NCBI RefSeq assembly: GCF_050003625.1
Contig: NC_134401.1
Location: 67,157,629-67,221,628 of the forward strand
Direction: 5' to 3'
DNA: 64,000 nucleotides
From: Haematobia irritans
Lineage: Eukaryota; Arthropoda; Insecta; Diptera; Muscidae
Shown here: one piece after another, positions 1 to 10,189 of the stretch
How positions within the stretch are numbered: the first letter of the stretch is position 1
How the letters are laid out: the number at the start of each line of letters is the position of its first letter
Program-made: the position numbers and the translations under genes
Notes under the pieces: generated by a model
The model's database searches: none
What the model saw: only the letters and a program-made list of their open reading frames with translations
Told to the model about the DNA's origin: nothing

Positions 1-472
1 AAAATAAAAACTACTTGCATTTGTAGTACTCGTCACGAGCTTTTACTCGATACCAAAAATGTAGAGCAGGTTTTGCACAGTGGACATAGTTAAACTTTAT
101 TTCAAGTTGGACTAACTAACTTTTAAAATATAGCAGTAAAACTAACATATCTGGGATGCTTTCGATAATAAAAACAACTTGCATAGTGCTCTTCAAGATC
201 TTTCGTTTAATAGCAAAATATATTGCGCAAATATATTGGAAAGTGCTGAATTTTGTTAAATATTTTATCTCCCCAAATTGTAGTTAACCCATTAGGTGCG
301 CAAGCAAAAACTACCTGGTCTGTGTCTCGGCTAGATAAATTTACAATTTGTCTTCACGCACATGATTTTTTCTGTTTGCGGCAGACTATCCGAGCTTTTG
401 ATTTCAACTCTTCAATCATCGGACGCATTGAACGCATGGTATGTAATTCTACCAGCTCATACAGTAGTAAAG
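1..472. other. Unassigned AT-rich sequence
   Basis: No gene or element is recognised. Two loosely similar stretches start near 6 and 171 (AAAACTACTTGCAT and AAAACAACTTGCAT), suggesting a weak, old direct repeat. LOA homology begins at about 473, so this sequence marks where the 3' end of LOA copy A has been lost. Confidence 0.4.
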
Positions 473-2757
473 ACCAGGCACCAATATTAGGTGAATATTG
501 CACTGCTCAGCCATCTCGTTGAAAGATTTGCGGCAGTCGATGGCCGTTTTCGAGTTAAGGAACACAGAGTCCAAGGATTTTATTGCAGGTTGACTGTCTG
601 AGTATATATTAATGCCAACATTTTTTGGAACATTACTTCTCAGCAAATTCGCCACCTCTCCTATTGCTACTATTTCAGCCTGAAAAACACTACAGTGATT
701 AGATCTTTTCGCTATTCGAAGTTCCAGATCTTTAGAATATTCTCCGAAACCCACTTGTCCATCCAATTTGGAGCCATCAGTGCAGAAATCTATATATCTT
801 TTATTCCCCGGGGTCTGTGTACACCACGCCTCTCTGTTGGGAATTAGAGTTTCAAACTTTTTGTCGAAAAGTGGTTTCGCCAGAGTGTAATCCACTACGT
901 TAGGCACATCTGGCATTTTTTTCAGGTCCGAACTGTGACCGTACATTTTTTCCGACGATAGCTCGCGCAACCGCACAGCCGTTGTTGCAGCTGACTGTTT
1001 GGCAAAAATGTCTAAAGGCAATAGATGCAGCATGACATTAAGGGAATCTGTTCCTGTCTTACTGAAAGTTACACAAGCACGCCATACGCTGAACTTTATC
1101 TAAAGCTGTCGGTTGCTGAAGTGCCGGCCACCAGACTACAACACCATATAGCATACATGTCTAACCACTGTCGTGTATAGCCAATACACAATTTTCGGTT
1201 TTCCTCTTGCTTCAATATTAAGATTAAAGTTCAGCTTCCTGTCCAGAATAACGCCAAGGTATTGTGCGCACTCACCAAAGGGAATTTCAATACCCCCTAA
1301 GGATATGGGCTTAACCGTGGGAGTTTTGCGATCTTTGCAGTACATGACTAATTCTGTCTTTGCAGGATTTACCCCAAGACCATTCTCTTTCGCCCATTTA
1401 TCAGTCATCCGGAGGGCTCTCTGTAAAACATATCTGATTGTGGATGGGAATTTTTCCCAGACTGCTAGAGCCACATCGTCTGCGTATGCCACCACTTTTA
1501 TCCTTTCTTTTTCTATGGAAACCAGAAGGTTATTTATAGCAACATTCCAAAGAAGAGGTGATAGAACTCCTCCTTGGGGAGTGCCTCTGTTCACATACCT
1601 TTGTATGTTTGCTGGTCCTAGTGTGGCCGATATACGTCTCCTCATTAGCAGTTCGTCTAGCAGCCTAAGTGTACCTGAATCAACATTCAGAGTTGCCAGT
1701 CCATTTAATATAGAGCTCGGATGGACGTTATTGAATGCCCCATCGATGTCTAGAAACGCCACGATTGTGTATTCATTGACAAATAGTAAGCTTTCAATAA
1801 AGCTGACTAGTTCGTGCAAAGCGGTCTCAGTAGACGTGACCTTCGAGTATGCATGCTGGCGTTTCAAGAGCAAACTTCAATCGACGCTAGTTCTAAGATC
1901 AATGCCTATCATCCTCTCCAGAGTCTTAAGTAGGAATAAGGATAAGCTGATTGGTCGGATATCCTTCGCACTCGAGTGAGAGGCTTTTCCCGCTTTAGGT
2001 ATGAAACCACTTTTGTTTCCCTCCACTTTTCTGAAATAATTCTAATTCAGGGGACAACTCTTTCAGTCACTGCTTGTAACTCCGCCGGAGTAATTCCATC
2101 AGATCCGGGGGATTTGAATGGCCAAAAACTATTTAACGCCCATTTTATTCTAGATTCCGATACAATTTCCTCGATAGGAAATGACCGCTGAGCCACTGTG
2201 GCACCGCCATAACATGGTTCAACCGTCTGATTTCCAGGAAAATGTGTGTCCAATAATACCTCCAGCGTCTCCTCACTGGACGTTGTCCAATTGCCCTCCG
2301 ATGTTTTACTGAAACCTGGAGTGGAGTTATTGGATGCTAGTACCTTCCATAGTCTGGAAGCCTCGGACGTATTCTCAATACTGCTGCAGTAAACATTTCA
2401 AGAGTTATGCTGAGCCTTTCTCAGTTCTCGCTTGTATCCTCTCAGACAAGGCCGTAGCCAGGATTTTAATTCGGGGGGGGGGGGTTCAACTTAAAAAAAA
2501 TATTCATATAATCTCATGTGTAGAAAATTTTATTTATGCAAAGGTATGTATACAATATTTTTATAATATTAAATTGAGCCGACTGGCTTTTTGGACAGCA
2601 AATAAATCAATTACTTCTTCAGTCGGCACATTTATTCGGCGATGAACCGACATTAATGCCAATCCATTGAGTCTACTCTCGCTAGTCGAATTTCTAAGAT
2701 ACGTCTTTAATCTCTTCATTGTTGAAAATGAAAGTTCGGATGAGTACGTAGTAACTG

Positions 2758-3488
2758 CAGGGATGGAAAATGCAGTACTATAGTACTTTTTTCAATACTT
2801 TTTCACCCCGGTCAGTACCGTAGTACCCCCGCGAATGATTTAGTACCTTTTGTGTAGACATTTTTGAGTCGATATCAGATTTATGGTACAATAGCTTTGA
2901 CAAAATATTTTAATATTTTGAGAAAGTCTTTATCAACCTTATTTGCTAATAGTCTTTTACAAATATGGCAAAACAGACATGTTCATATGGGAAGAAAATC
3001 TCGATTTTGTGAAAGACATAGTCAAAAACGGGATTTTATTGAACTTCAAGAATGTTTTAGTCGAAAAAAGAATGCGATTCTATATTATCGATTTTTTATT
3101 TCGGTAGAAAATGTCAAAATTTTATTTCTATATAGAATTTTTGCAAAATTTTATTTTTATAGAAAATTTTGTCAAAATTTTATTTCAATTGAAAATTTTG
3201 TACAAATTTTATTTCTATAGGAAATTTTTGCAAAATTTTATTTCTATAGAAAAAATTTTGCAACATTTTTTTTCTACAGATTTTTTTTTGCAAAATTTTA
3301 TTTCTATAGAAAATTTTTGCAAAATTTTATTTATATAGAAAATTTTGTCAAAATTTTATTTTCTTTAAAACTTAGTCTCTTGACAATAATTTTCGAATGA
3401 AATTTTTGTTGAAATTTAGTAAAAAGTACCTTTCCGCTCAAAAAATACCTTTTTTGTACTTTCTTAAAAATTTTATTTTCCATCCCTG
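2758..3488. mobile_element. hAT-like MITE nested in the hAT element
   Basis: The terminal inverted repeats are perfect over 14 bp: CAGGGATGGAAAAT at the left and ATTTTCCATCCCTG at the right. The octamer AGTAACTG flanks it at 2750-2757 and 3489-3496. CAGGGATGG-type ends and an 8-bp duplication are typical of hAT. No transposase is encoded. The middle is a short AT-rich minisatellite. Confidence 0.92.
3105..3370. repeat. AT-rich minisatellite inside the hAT MITE
   Basis: About nine degenerate tandem copies, roughly 28-30 bp each, built on AAAATTTTATTTCTATAGAA with variable spacing. The reading frames here are by-products of the repeat and are not genes. Confidence 0.8.
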
Positions 3489-4769
3489 AGTAACTGGCAA
3501 AGTGACCAAAATTTTTAAAAGAATATGCACGTTTGGAAATATCTCTTTATTGCACTCTCCAAGTGCTTCCATCGCTGAATTAGGCAGGTTCTTTTCGCAG
3601 GTTTTGCGCCATTTCATTTACACATGTGTGTTCGGCTGTTTCGTTGTTGTTGCTATGGCCAAACAAAGCGAGTCATGTTCACAAAAAGAACAACAAACAC
3701 AAATAAAAAGCATAAAGACATTTTCCAAAAATGAAATTTGTCGTGCGAGAACAAAAACAATTTTTTTTTTCGACCGTCGTTTGACGTCGTTTGCAAGTTT
3801 TCTTCAACATCTTCGATAAGATTTTTCTATGCAGCTAAAAATATATATTTATTTATATAAAAATATTCATTCATTTCGGGGGGGTTTGATCCCCCTCATC
3901 CCCCCCCCCCTGAATACGGCCTTGCTCTCAGATTCTTCTTTTAAGCGTCCCAATCCTCAGGAGCTCTGGTGGACTTTGCTTTGTTAAAGAGCTGACTGCA
4001 GGATTTGCTCATATTACTTAACTCCGTAGACCACCATGGTGGTCGATTTTTCCACCTTGGCTTCCCTCTAGGGCATGCAGCTTTCAGTGAGATGTTGAAG
4101 GCCTTAGTAATCCTCTCTACTGCGTGTTCGATATCTTGCACAGTGCTCATATTTTTCTCTGGTATTTCCGGTATCATCATATCGAACGATTCCCTATACC
4201 TATTCCAATCAGCTTTCCTAACATTTGGCGGAAAGATGGTCTTTGAAGTACGAACAGCCACTCTGAGAAGCTATGTCCCTCAAAACTTGCCACTCAGATA
4301 TCTTATCATTCAGTTCCGGAGAGGTCAATGTGACGTCCAACACCTCTTTACTGTTTTTGGTGACGAAGGTTGGTGCATCTCCCTTATTGCACTACTTCCC
4401 CAAATACTATGATGTGCATTTGCATCGCATTCCATAATGAGTTTTGACTCCTCATCTAAGGTCTTAACGGCACATGGAGGCATCTCCCTATCATGTCCCA
4501 TGTAGATCGAAGTATTTGCATTTGGATATATCTAGACTGGCTACGACAGTGTCTGCATTGCTCAATGAAGGTAGCAGAAATAAGTTTAGTTCGTTTTTTG
4601 CAATTATACTTGCTCGATTTATATCTTTACCGGTATTATGCAAAAGTTTCAAACCCGGAGTGCTTAATTCACAGATCGTGTTCTTATATATGTAACATAT
4701 GGTTCTTGAATAAGAACTATATCTATGCCTCCTTTCATCAGGAGAACTTTTAAGGCAGCACAACCCGCC

Positions 4770-5339
4770 TTACAATGGTGAAGATTTATCTGGAGGAACC
4801 GTAGAACCATCCAAATTTTCAACCACCGTCACATCAGCCGCTTCAATTGAGTCATTAAGGGCTTCCTCTTCACAGATCTCGGTGATTCTCGCAACAACCC
4901 GCGGTTCAGCTTTGGTGATGTTTGAGCCTGTAGGGACTTCCCGCATACGATGTTCGTCCATGTCTGCAGTTTTTATGTCTCCTTCGGCATCGCAAGATTT
5001 TTCTTCTTCTGACTCTACCGGAAGCTTGTTCGTTTCGGAATCCTTTGGCTGATCGCTTTTGTATACCTTCATATGGATATCATGAAAGCCATAATTTACA
5101 CGTCCTTGGGTCTGGGCTAGTTGTGTCAGCGACTCAATGTTCAATATAAACACCGCATGTCGTCTTGGTCCATCCAAGTCATCCAAACGACCAACCTTCC
5201 AATCGGCGGTTGGAAAATCTGGGTTACATTGCTTTAGTTTGTTTAGTATTGACTTAGCATCAGGAGGATTTGCAGGAATCCATGCATGTGCTCCAGGTTT
5301 AGCCGGTATGTCTTTTCTATCGACTAACTCCAATTCCAA
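4770..5339 (-). pseudogene. LOA copy A ORF1, C-terminal half
   Basis: ORF1 of these LINEs encodes a nucleic-acid-binding, Gag-like protein. This 189-codon open stretch matches the second half of the 408-aa ORF1 at 5451-6677, including the segment around RPRAHTWIPA that resembles Pfam DUF4780 as I remember it, and the conserved C-terminus DDSIEAADVTVVENLDG (here NDSIEAADV). The apparent start is only where the homology is cut at 5340. The N-terminal Ser/Gly-rich half is missing. Confidence 0.75.
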
Positions 5340-5450
5340 TTAATTATTATTCAACCGTCGAACCGAACGGACGTGTTTTTTAATAGCGGATAAACTCATC
5401 GTAATAGGTACCTACTAAGAATTTCAAGTGTGGTGGGATATTAAGCCACC

Positions 5451-6677
5451 ATGCAGCGAAATTCAAAGTCATCCACTGGGTTGCTAACTTCAGGGCCCAG
5501 TGGACGGGTGTCGACTGGAGTTATAAATTTGGGCAATGACCAACAGTTAGGTCCAATTAGTCGACCTGTAGACGGGTCGACAGGTGGCGACACTTTGACA
5601 AGTCGTACTGTTTCTAAGGTAACGACATCAAAAGGAGGTAATCCCTCACGAAAGAGATTCAAGGAACGCAGAAATGCTTTGTTTATCCTAAAGAAGTTAG
5701 GATCAGTCGACCCAAGCACGGTGTCGGCTAAACAAAGCGATTCCTTAAAATGGGCTCAAGGAATTCTTGAGGATGGAAAAAGGGAACGATCACCGGATGA
5801 GCTGCCATCCTCCAAAAGGGATCAAAGATCGTTTGTCTCAGTTGCTAAAGACAGCCTTGTGATGGCTATCATTAATAAAGGAGCATTGGACGGTATGGTT
5901 CCAAAGCAAAAATGGGGGGAAATTGAGAATGCTCTGTCTGTCGTCTACTCACAGGTGCTGGAAAAGTTTCCCGGTCCAGATCCTCGACACCAAGAGGCTG
6001 GTTGGTATCAAGGACGATTTAAGCTAGTCGCATTTGAGGACCAAAGGTCTATACAATGTTTTAAAGCTACTCTGATACTAATTGGTGAAGTTTGGGAAGG
6101 AGCTGCTCTAGAGTTAGTCGAGAAGAAAGACATACCGGCTAGACCTAGAGCACATACGTGGATACCTGCAAACCCTTCTGACCCTGAATCTATTTTAAAT
6201 AGACTGAAACGATGCAATCAAGATCTTCCAACAGCTGATTGGAAGATTGGCCGTTTGGATGAAGTGGATGGACCAAGACGGCATGCAGTGTTTATATTGA
6301 ACACTCAGTCTTTGCCACATCTAGCAAAATCTGAGGGCCGTGTTTGTTATGGCTTTCATTATATCCAAATGAAGGTGTATAAAAACGATCAGCTAAAGGA
6401 TTCAGAAATGGACAAGCCTCTGTCTGAATCAGAAGTAAGCGGATCCTCTTGCGAAGTCGAGGGAGATACCAAAGTTGAAGACATGGATAGACACCGTACG
6501 CGAGAGGAGGTTTCTATTGCCTCAGAACTCACCAAAGTTGAACCTATGGTTATTGCGAGAGTCACCGAGATCTCTGAAGAGGACATTCTTGATGACTCGA
6601 TTGAAGCGGCTGATGTGACGGTTGTTGAAAATCTCGATGGTCCTACGGATCCTCCAGATAAATCTTCATCATTGTAA
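5451..6677 (+). CDS. LOA copy B ORF1, Gag-like protein (408 aa, intact)
   Basis: This is the longest intact ORF1 of the family in the window. The predicted protein probably binds the LINE RNA and helps bring it back to the nucleus. Residues 1-60 are Ser/Gly/Pro-rich, residues 60-110 are basic (PSRKRFKERRNALFILKK), residues ~130-290 resemble DUF4780 (KWGEIENAL, WYQGRFKLVAFE, RPRAHTWIPA), and the tail is acidic. I see no CCHC knuckle. The ATG follows the family 5' UTR. The stop at 6677 overlaps the first ORF2 methionine (6637) by 41 nt in another frame, an arrangement also seen in copies C and D, so ORF2 is probably reached by reinitiation or leaky translation (inference). Confidence 0.82.
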   Translation: MQRNSKSSTGLLTSGPSGRVSTGVINLGNDQQLGPISRPVDGSTGGDTLTSRTVSKVTTSKGGNPSRKRFKERRNALFILKKLGSVDPSTVSAKQSDSLKWAQGILEDGKRERSPDELPSSKRDQRSFVSVAKDSLVMAIINKGALDGMVPKQKWGEIENALSVVYSQVLEKFPGPDPRHQEAGWYQGRFKLVAFEDQRSIQCFKATLILIGEVWEGAALELVEKKDIPARPRAHTWIPANPSDPESILNRLKRCNQDLPTADWKIGRLDEVDGPRRHAVFILNTQSLPHLAKSEGRVCYGFHYIQMKVYKNDQLKDSEMDKPLSESEVSGSSCEVEGDTKVEDMDRHRTREEVSIASELTKVEPMVIARVTEISEEDILDDSIEAADVTVVENLDGPTDPPDKSSSL

Positions 6678-8096
6678 GGCTGCATGTGCTGCCTCAAAAG
6701 TTCTCCTGATGAAAGGGGACATAGATATAGTTCTTATTCAAGAACCATATGTTTATAGAAACAAAATATGTGAATTAAGTACTCCGGTGTTCAAACTATT
6801 GCAGTATACTGGTAATGATGTAAATCGAGCCTGTATAATTTCTAAAAACGAGCCCAACTTGTTTCTGCTTCCTTCAATGTACAATACGGACACTGTCGTT
6901 ACCAGTTTAGAAATAGCCAAATGCAAATATTGGGTATCTTCGGTCTACATGGGACATGACAGGGAGATGCCTCCATGTGCCGTTAAGACCTTTGTGGAGG
7001 AGTCACTGAAAACAAAGACGAAACTCATTATGGGATGCGATGCGAATGCACATCATAGTATATGGGGAAGTAGTGATACTAATGCAAGGGGAGAGTCGCT
7101 AATAGAGTTTATTTTGCTTACTAATCTGGTAGTTTGCAACAAGGGAGATGCCCCAACCTTTGTCACTAAAAACAGGCAAGAGGTTTTGGACATCACCTTG
7201 GCCTCGCAAGAACTAAATGAAATGATATCTGAGTGGCAGGTTTTAAGTGAACACAGCTTCTCAGATCATCGCTACATCAGTTTCAAATTTGATGTTCATA
7301 TCACCAAGACGATATTTCCGCCAAATGTTAGGAAAGCTGACTGGAATAGGTATAGGGAATCGTTCAATATGACAGAGACAAATATGAGAAATGCGCAAGA
7401 TATCGAACACGCAGTGGAGCGGATTACTAAGGCCTTCAACATCTCACTGAAAGCTGCATGCCCTAGAGGAAAGTCAAGGGGGAAACATCGACCACCATGG
7501 TGGTCTACGGAATTAAGTAATATGAGGAAATCCTGCAGGAAGCTCTTTAACAAGGCAAAGTCCACCAGAGCCCCTGAGGACTGGGACGCTTACAAGAAGA
7601 ATCTGTGAGGATACAAGCGAGAACTGAGAAAGGCTCAGCATAACTCTTGGTTTCATTAAACCATCCGCTTGGTTTCATTAAACTCCGCTCCAGGTTTCAT
7701 TAAAACATCGGAGGGCAATTGGACAACGTCCAGTGAGGAGACGCTGGAGGTATTATTGGACACACATTTTCCTGGAAATCAGACGGTTGAACCATGTACT
7801 GGCGGTGCCACAGTTGCTCAGCGGTCGTTTCCTGTCGAGGAAATTGTATCGGAAACTAGAATAAGATGGGCGCTAAATAGCTTTGGACCATTCAAATCCC
7901 CCGGACCTAATGGAATTACTCCGGCGGAGTTACGAACAGTAACTTACAAAATTATCCCTGGTTGACGGCGATATATAAAGGATGTATTAACTTATCATAT
8001 ATACCAGGAAAGTGGAGGGAAACAAAAGACGTTTTCATACCTAAAGCGGGAAAAGCCTCTCTCTCGAGGGCGAAGGATTTCCGACCAATCAGCTTA
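6637..8096 (+). pseudogene. LOA copy B ORF2: endonuclease intact, RT truncated
   Basis: The frame open to 7608 begins MVLRILQINLHHCKAA and is an AP-like endonuclease, the enzyme that nicks the target. Visible motifs are LQINLHH near the start, IQEPYVY, GCDANAHHSIWGSSDTNARG and SDHRYI, matching the N, QE, D-x-N and SDH motifs of the family. A stop (TGA at 7606-7608) and a scrambled stretch at 7645-7705, where GGTTTCATTAAA occurs three times, break the frame. The RT N-terminus resumes at 7669-7965 and is cut at 8096. It lacks the YADD site and RNase H. Confidence 0.85.
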
Positions 8097-8380
8097 TTTT
8101 CATTTCATTTATTTATTTGATTTGGATTTTCAGTACAACAAGATACAAATCTTATAAATTTAGTACTAAATATGCATTGTTATAAATAATAAAGTAAGGA
8201 TAAATCATTCAACTATTATTATCAATATTAAGGTTTGAATAGGTAATGAAATTAACAATAAAAACTAAAAATTTTAAAGAATAAAAAAAAAAAACAAATA
8301 TATGTATGTATAAATTATTTAAATAAGTTTTTATATGCATTCCCTGAGAAAAAGAGAACTCTGTTAGTAGATAGCATCAG

Positions 8381-8567
8381 GATTCGCTGTAGAATTTAAT
8401 GACATTTGTCTTGAATCTATGATTGTTTCTTATGATTTGAATGTGATTTGGGAGTTGGTTCCAGAGACGGATAGTTCGTATCAGGAAATGTTTATCAGAT
8501 AAACTACGACGATGGCTTAAATGTATAATAGTTCTACCCCGAGAAGATCAGTTTATTGTATAAGTAT
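8381..8567 (-). pseudogene. Jockey ORF2 C-terminal fragment
   Basis: Minus-strand translation gives SSRGRTIIHLSHRRSLSDKH and then FLIRTIRLWNQLPNH. This is the conserved end of Jockey-type ORF2 (compare the same motif at 41626-41805). The G1 target duplication GTAT (8564-8567) interrupts it. The 3' UTR occupies 8097-8380. Confidence 0.78.
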
Positions 8568-9179
8568 TGTTACGTTTTTATATTTAGGCGTTTTTAATTA
8601 CCCGACAATTAAAACACAGTTCTTTTAAATAACGACAATCTACAATTTATTTACTATGACTTCACACTTTACAATTTGTTCACACTGAAGTTATTCGTTT
8701 GACGCTTTAATTAAGACTGACTCGTTAGCAGCATGCGAGCGCTTTTATATGACGGTGTGGCAATACGAGAACATTCTGGTAGCACTGCAATATTCTGGCA
8801 AAGCCAGAACATTCTTAGACAATGCTAGAAGGATCTACGACCATTAAGTTGTTCATCTGGTGGCTGCCAAACACATACACACTCACATAGATATATGCTC
8901 GCATGACTACAACAACAACAATAATGACAATAGACAATGAGATGAAATGAAATGAGAATGCAAAATAACAAAGCAAAAGGGTTGCTATTCTATGATAGAG
9001 TAAGAACTCACATTTCGATAAGCAAACAAAAGAACATAAAAGAAATTCAGGAAAATACTAGAAAATTAATAGATGATTCCAACAAGTGATAGCGAAATTT
9101 TATCGTTACAATTTGAAATTTTAAATTAACGGAAACTAATTTAAATAAACTTATATCTATAATTATCAAATTCGTAACA
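8568..9179 (-). repeat. G1 3' LTR
   Basis: It is 612 bp, TGTTACG...CGTAACA, bounded by the GTAT target duplication on the outside and by the polypurine tract on the inside. Confidence 0.93.
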
Positions 9180-9190
9180 CTGCCTCCCGC

Positions 9191-10186
9191 TTAAGCCTGT
9201 TCGTCCCGAACAGGCACAGAACCTGTTCCGTAAGGAGCCAATCGTTCCAGATGTACAACTTTCATCTTTGATCTAGGGCTGTCGTCCTTCTGAATCCGGT
9301 ATACAACATCATTGATCTTCTTGATGACTTTGTATGGGCCTTCCCACTGTGTTTGTAGTTTAGGACATAATCCTTTCTTTCGTTGCGGGTTGAATAGCAG
9401 AACCAGTTGTCCTTCACTAAAGCCCTCAGTGTTTGCTGCACGATCATATCTCGCCTTCATTCTGTTGCTAACCATTTTTATTTTGTTTGTTTTACCAAAT
9501 GTGTTTGGTATGTCGTTACTGGTTTCTTCCATGGCGAGCTCATTGGGTGTAGCGCCAAATATCAAATCTCCGGGCAACTTCAATTCCGTTCCGAATAGGA
9601 CCTTGGCCGGTGTTCGTGACGTAGAATCATGTATGGCTGATCTATACGACAGCAAAAACTTTGGTATATGATCGTCCCAGTCTCGTTGGCCGTTATCCAC
9701 AACTTTTCGAAGATGTTCTTCCAGAGTGCGATTAAACCTTTCTACCATGCCATCAGACTGCGGATGCAATGGCGTAGTCCTTGTTTTCTTGATACCAAGG
9801 GAGTCACACATCTCTTTGAATATGGCCGATTCAAAATTTCTTCCTTGGTCTGAGTGTATCTCGGTCGCCACACCGTAGCGACATATCCAGTTCTTGTCGA
9901 CTACATCTACAATCGTCTTCGCCTCTTGGTTAGGAATGGCATAAACTTCTGGCCACTTGCTGAAGTAGTCCATGATCACAAGGACATATCGATTTCCAGA
10001 ATCACTTACTGGGAAAGGCCCTGCAACGTCCATTGCTATTCTTTCAAAAGGCGCTCCTGGCCTATACTCTTGCATAAGACCTCTACATTTTCGTCTTGGC
10101 CCTTTCGCCTTTATGCACTTCTCACAATTTGCCACCCATTCAGCAATTGATTTCTGGCATCCAACCCAGTAGAATCGTTGCTTCAC
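9191..10186 (-). CDS. G1 integrase (331 codons, open)
   Basis: Integrase joins retroelement cDNA to the chromosome. The start of the H2C2 zinc finger is just upstream; here CEKCIKAKG gives its cysteine pair. The DDE core follows: MDVAGPFPVSDSGNRYVLV (first D), HSDQGRNFES (second D) and HPQSDGMVERFNRTLEEHL (E in VERFN). The C-terminal LQTQWEGPYKVIKKINDVVYR is a GPY/F module. The frame is the same as Gag, interrupted only by TAG at 10190. The methionine start is arbitrary; translation would come by read-through from upstream. All catalytic residues appear present. Confidence 0.85.
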   Translation of the reverse strand: MKQRFYWVGCQKSIAEWVANCEKCIKAKGPRRKCRGLMQEYRPGAPFERIAMDVAGPFPVSDSGNRYVLVIMDYFSKWPEVYAIPNQEAKTIVDVVDKNWICRYGVATEIHSDQGRNFESAIFKEMCDSLGIKKTRTTPLHPQSDGMVERFNRTLEEHLRKVVDNGQRDWDDHIPKFLLSYRSAIHDSTSRTPAKVLFGTELKLPGDLIFGATPNELAMEETSNDIPNTFGKTNKIKMVSNRMKARYDRAANTEGFSEGQLVLLFNPQRKKGLCPKLQTQWEGPYKVIKKINDVVYRIQKDDSPRSKMKVVHLERLAPYGTGSVPVRDEQA

Positions 10187-10189
10187 TTT

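Larger units (their letters stand above)
2561..3590 (-). pseudogene. hAT transposase C-terminal remnant, split by insertion
   Basis: Minus-strand translation gives a segment ending KILVTLPVT from about 3590 to 3497, then, after the inserted element, SSELSFSTMKRLKTYLRNST and RLNGLALMSVH from 2756 down to about 2600. This matches the C-terminal dimerisation region of hAT transposases (the SERxFStxxxxxTxxRNSxxxxRLxxLALxxIH pattern, family knowledge). Only the last ~100 residues survive; the catalytic core is absent. The two halves join in frame when the insert and one copy of the duplicated octamer AGTAACTG are ignored, which orders the events. Confidence 0.8.
2447..3924 (-). mobile_element. hAT-superfamily transposon with 8-bp target duplication
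   Basis: The ends are inverted copies starting CAAGGCCGTA (right end ...TACGGCCTTG) followed by runs of G or C. The octamer CTCTCAGA flanks both sides (2439-2446 and 3925-3932) and occurs once in uninterrupted LOA copies, which proves insertion with an 8-bp duplication, the hAT signature. The minus strand carries the 3' end of a hAT transposase. The element was later hit by a second hAT element at 2758-3488. Excluding that insert it is about 740 bp, so it is internally deleted. Confidence 0.92.
473..4763 (-). pseudogene. LOA copy A ORF2 remnant (endonuclease, RT, RNase H)
   Basis: ORF2 of LINEs encodes the endonuclease and reverse transcriptase that copy the RNA into a chromosomal nick. Pieces on the minus strand are RNase H (about 473-1033, with TDGSKLDG and SDSQPAIKSL), RT (1136-1873, with FLDIDGAFNN, GTPQGG and the YADD catalytic motif), the RT N-terminus (2047-2253), the linker (3941-4261) and the endonuclease (4491-4763, badly degraded). 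Frames change repeatedly, parts of the endonuclease are missing, and the hAT insertion lies between RT and linker. It cannot make a functional protein. Confidence 0.85.
473..5340 (-). mobile_element. LOA-like non-LTR retrotransposon, copy A (truncated at both ends)
   Basis: This antisense LINE matches the near-complete copy at 49257-54269 through RNase H, RT, endonuclease and the C-terminal half of ORF1. It lacks the end of RNase H, the 3' UTR and the CCTAA tail, stopping near 473, and it lacks the ORF1 N-terminus, stopping near 5340. Loss of the 3' end is unusual for a LINE, since target-primed reverse transcription normally truncates the 5' end, so a later deletion or rearrangement is inferred. 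A hAT element with an 8-bp duplication splits it at 2447-3924. LOA assignment rests on domain order (endonuclease, RT, RNase H) and RT style; no tree was built. Confidence 0.85.
5345..8096 (+). mobile_element. LOA-like LINE copy B (5' complete, 3' cut by Jockey)
   Basis: It starts at the family 5' end (TTCAACCGTCGAAC, also near 54260 and 48895 on the other strand), followed by a ~100-bp 5' UTR containing TAATAGGTACC, then ORF1 and the start of ORF2. It stops inside RT at about 8096, where an antisense Jockey 3' end begins. The remaining RT and RNase H part is not found beyond the Jockey element. It lies head to head with copy A. Confidence 0.88.

Noticed and set aside
253..522. 89-aa plus-strand ORF
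   Set aside because: Its end overlaps the antisense RNase H of LOA copy A and the rest has no coding-like features.
1173..1979. 268-aa plus-strand ORF
   Set aside because: It is the shadow of the RT on the opposite strand; the same shadow recurs opposite copies C and D.
3105..3370. Scaffold attachment or centromeric satellite
   Set aside because: The repeat is only ~265 bp and entirely inside a MITE.
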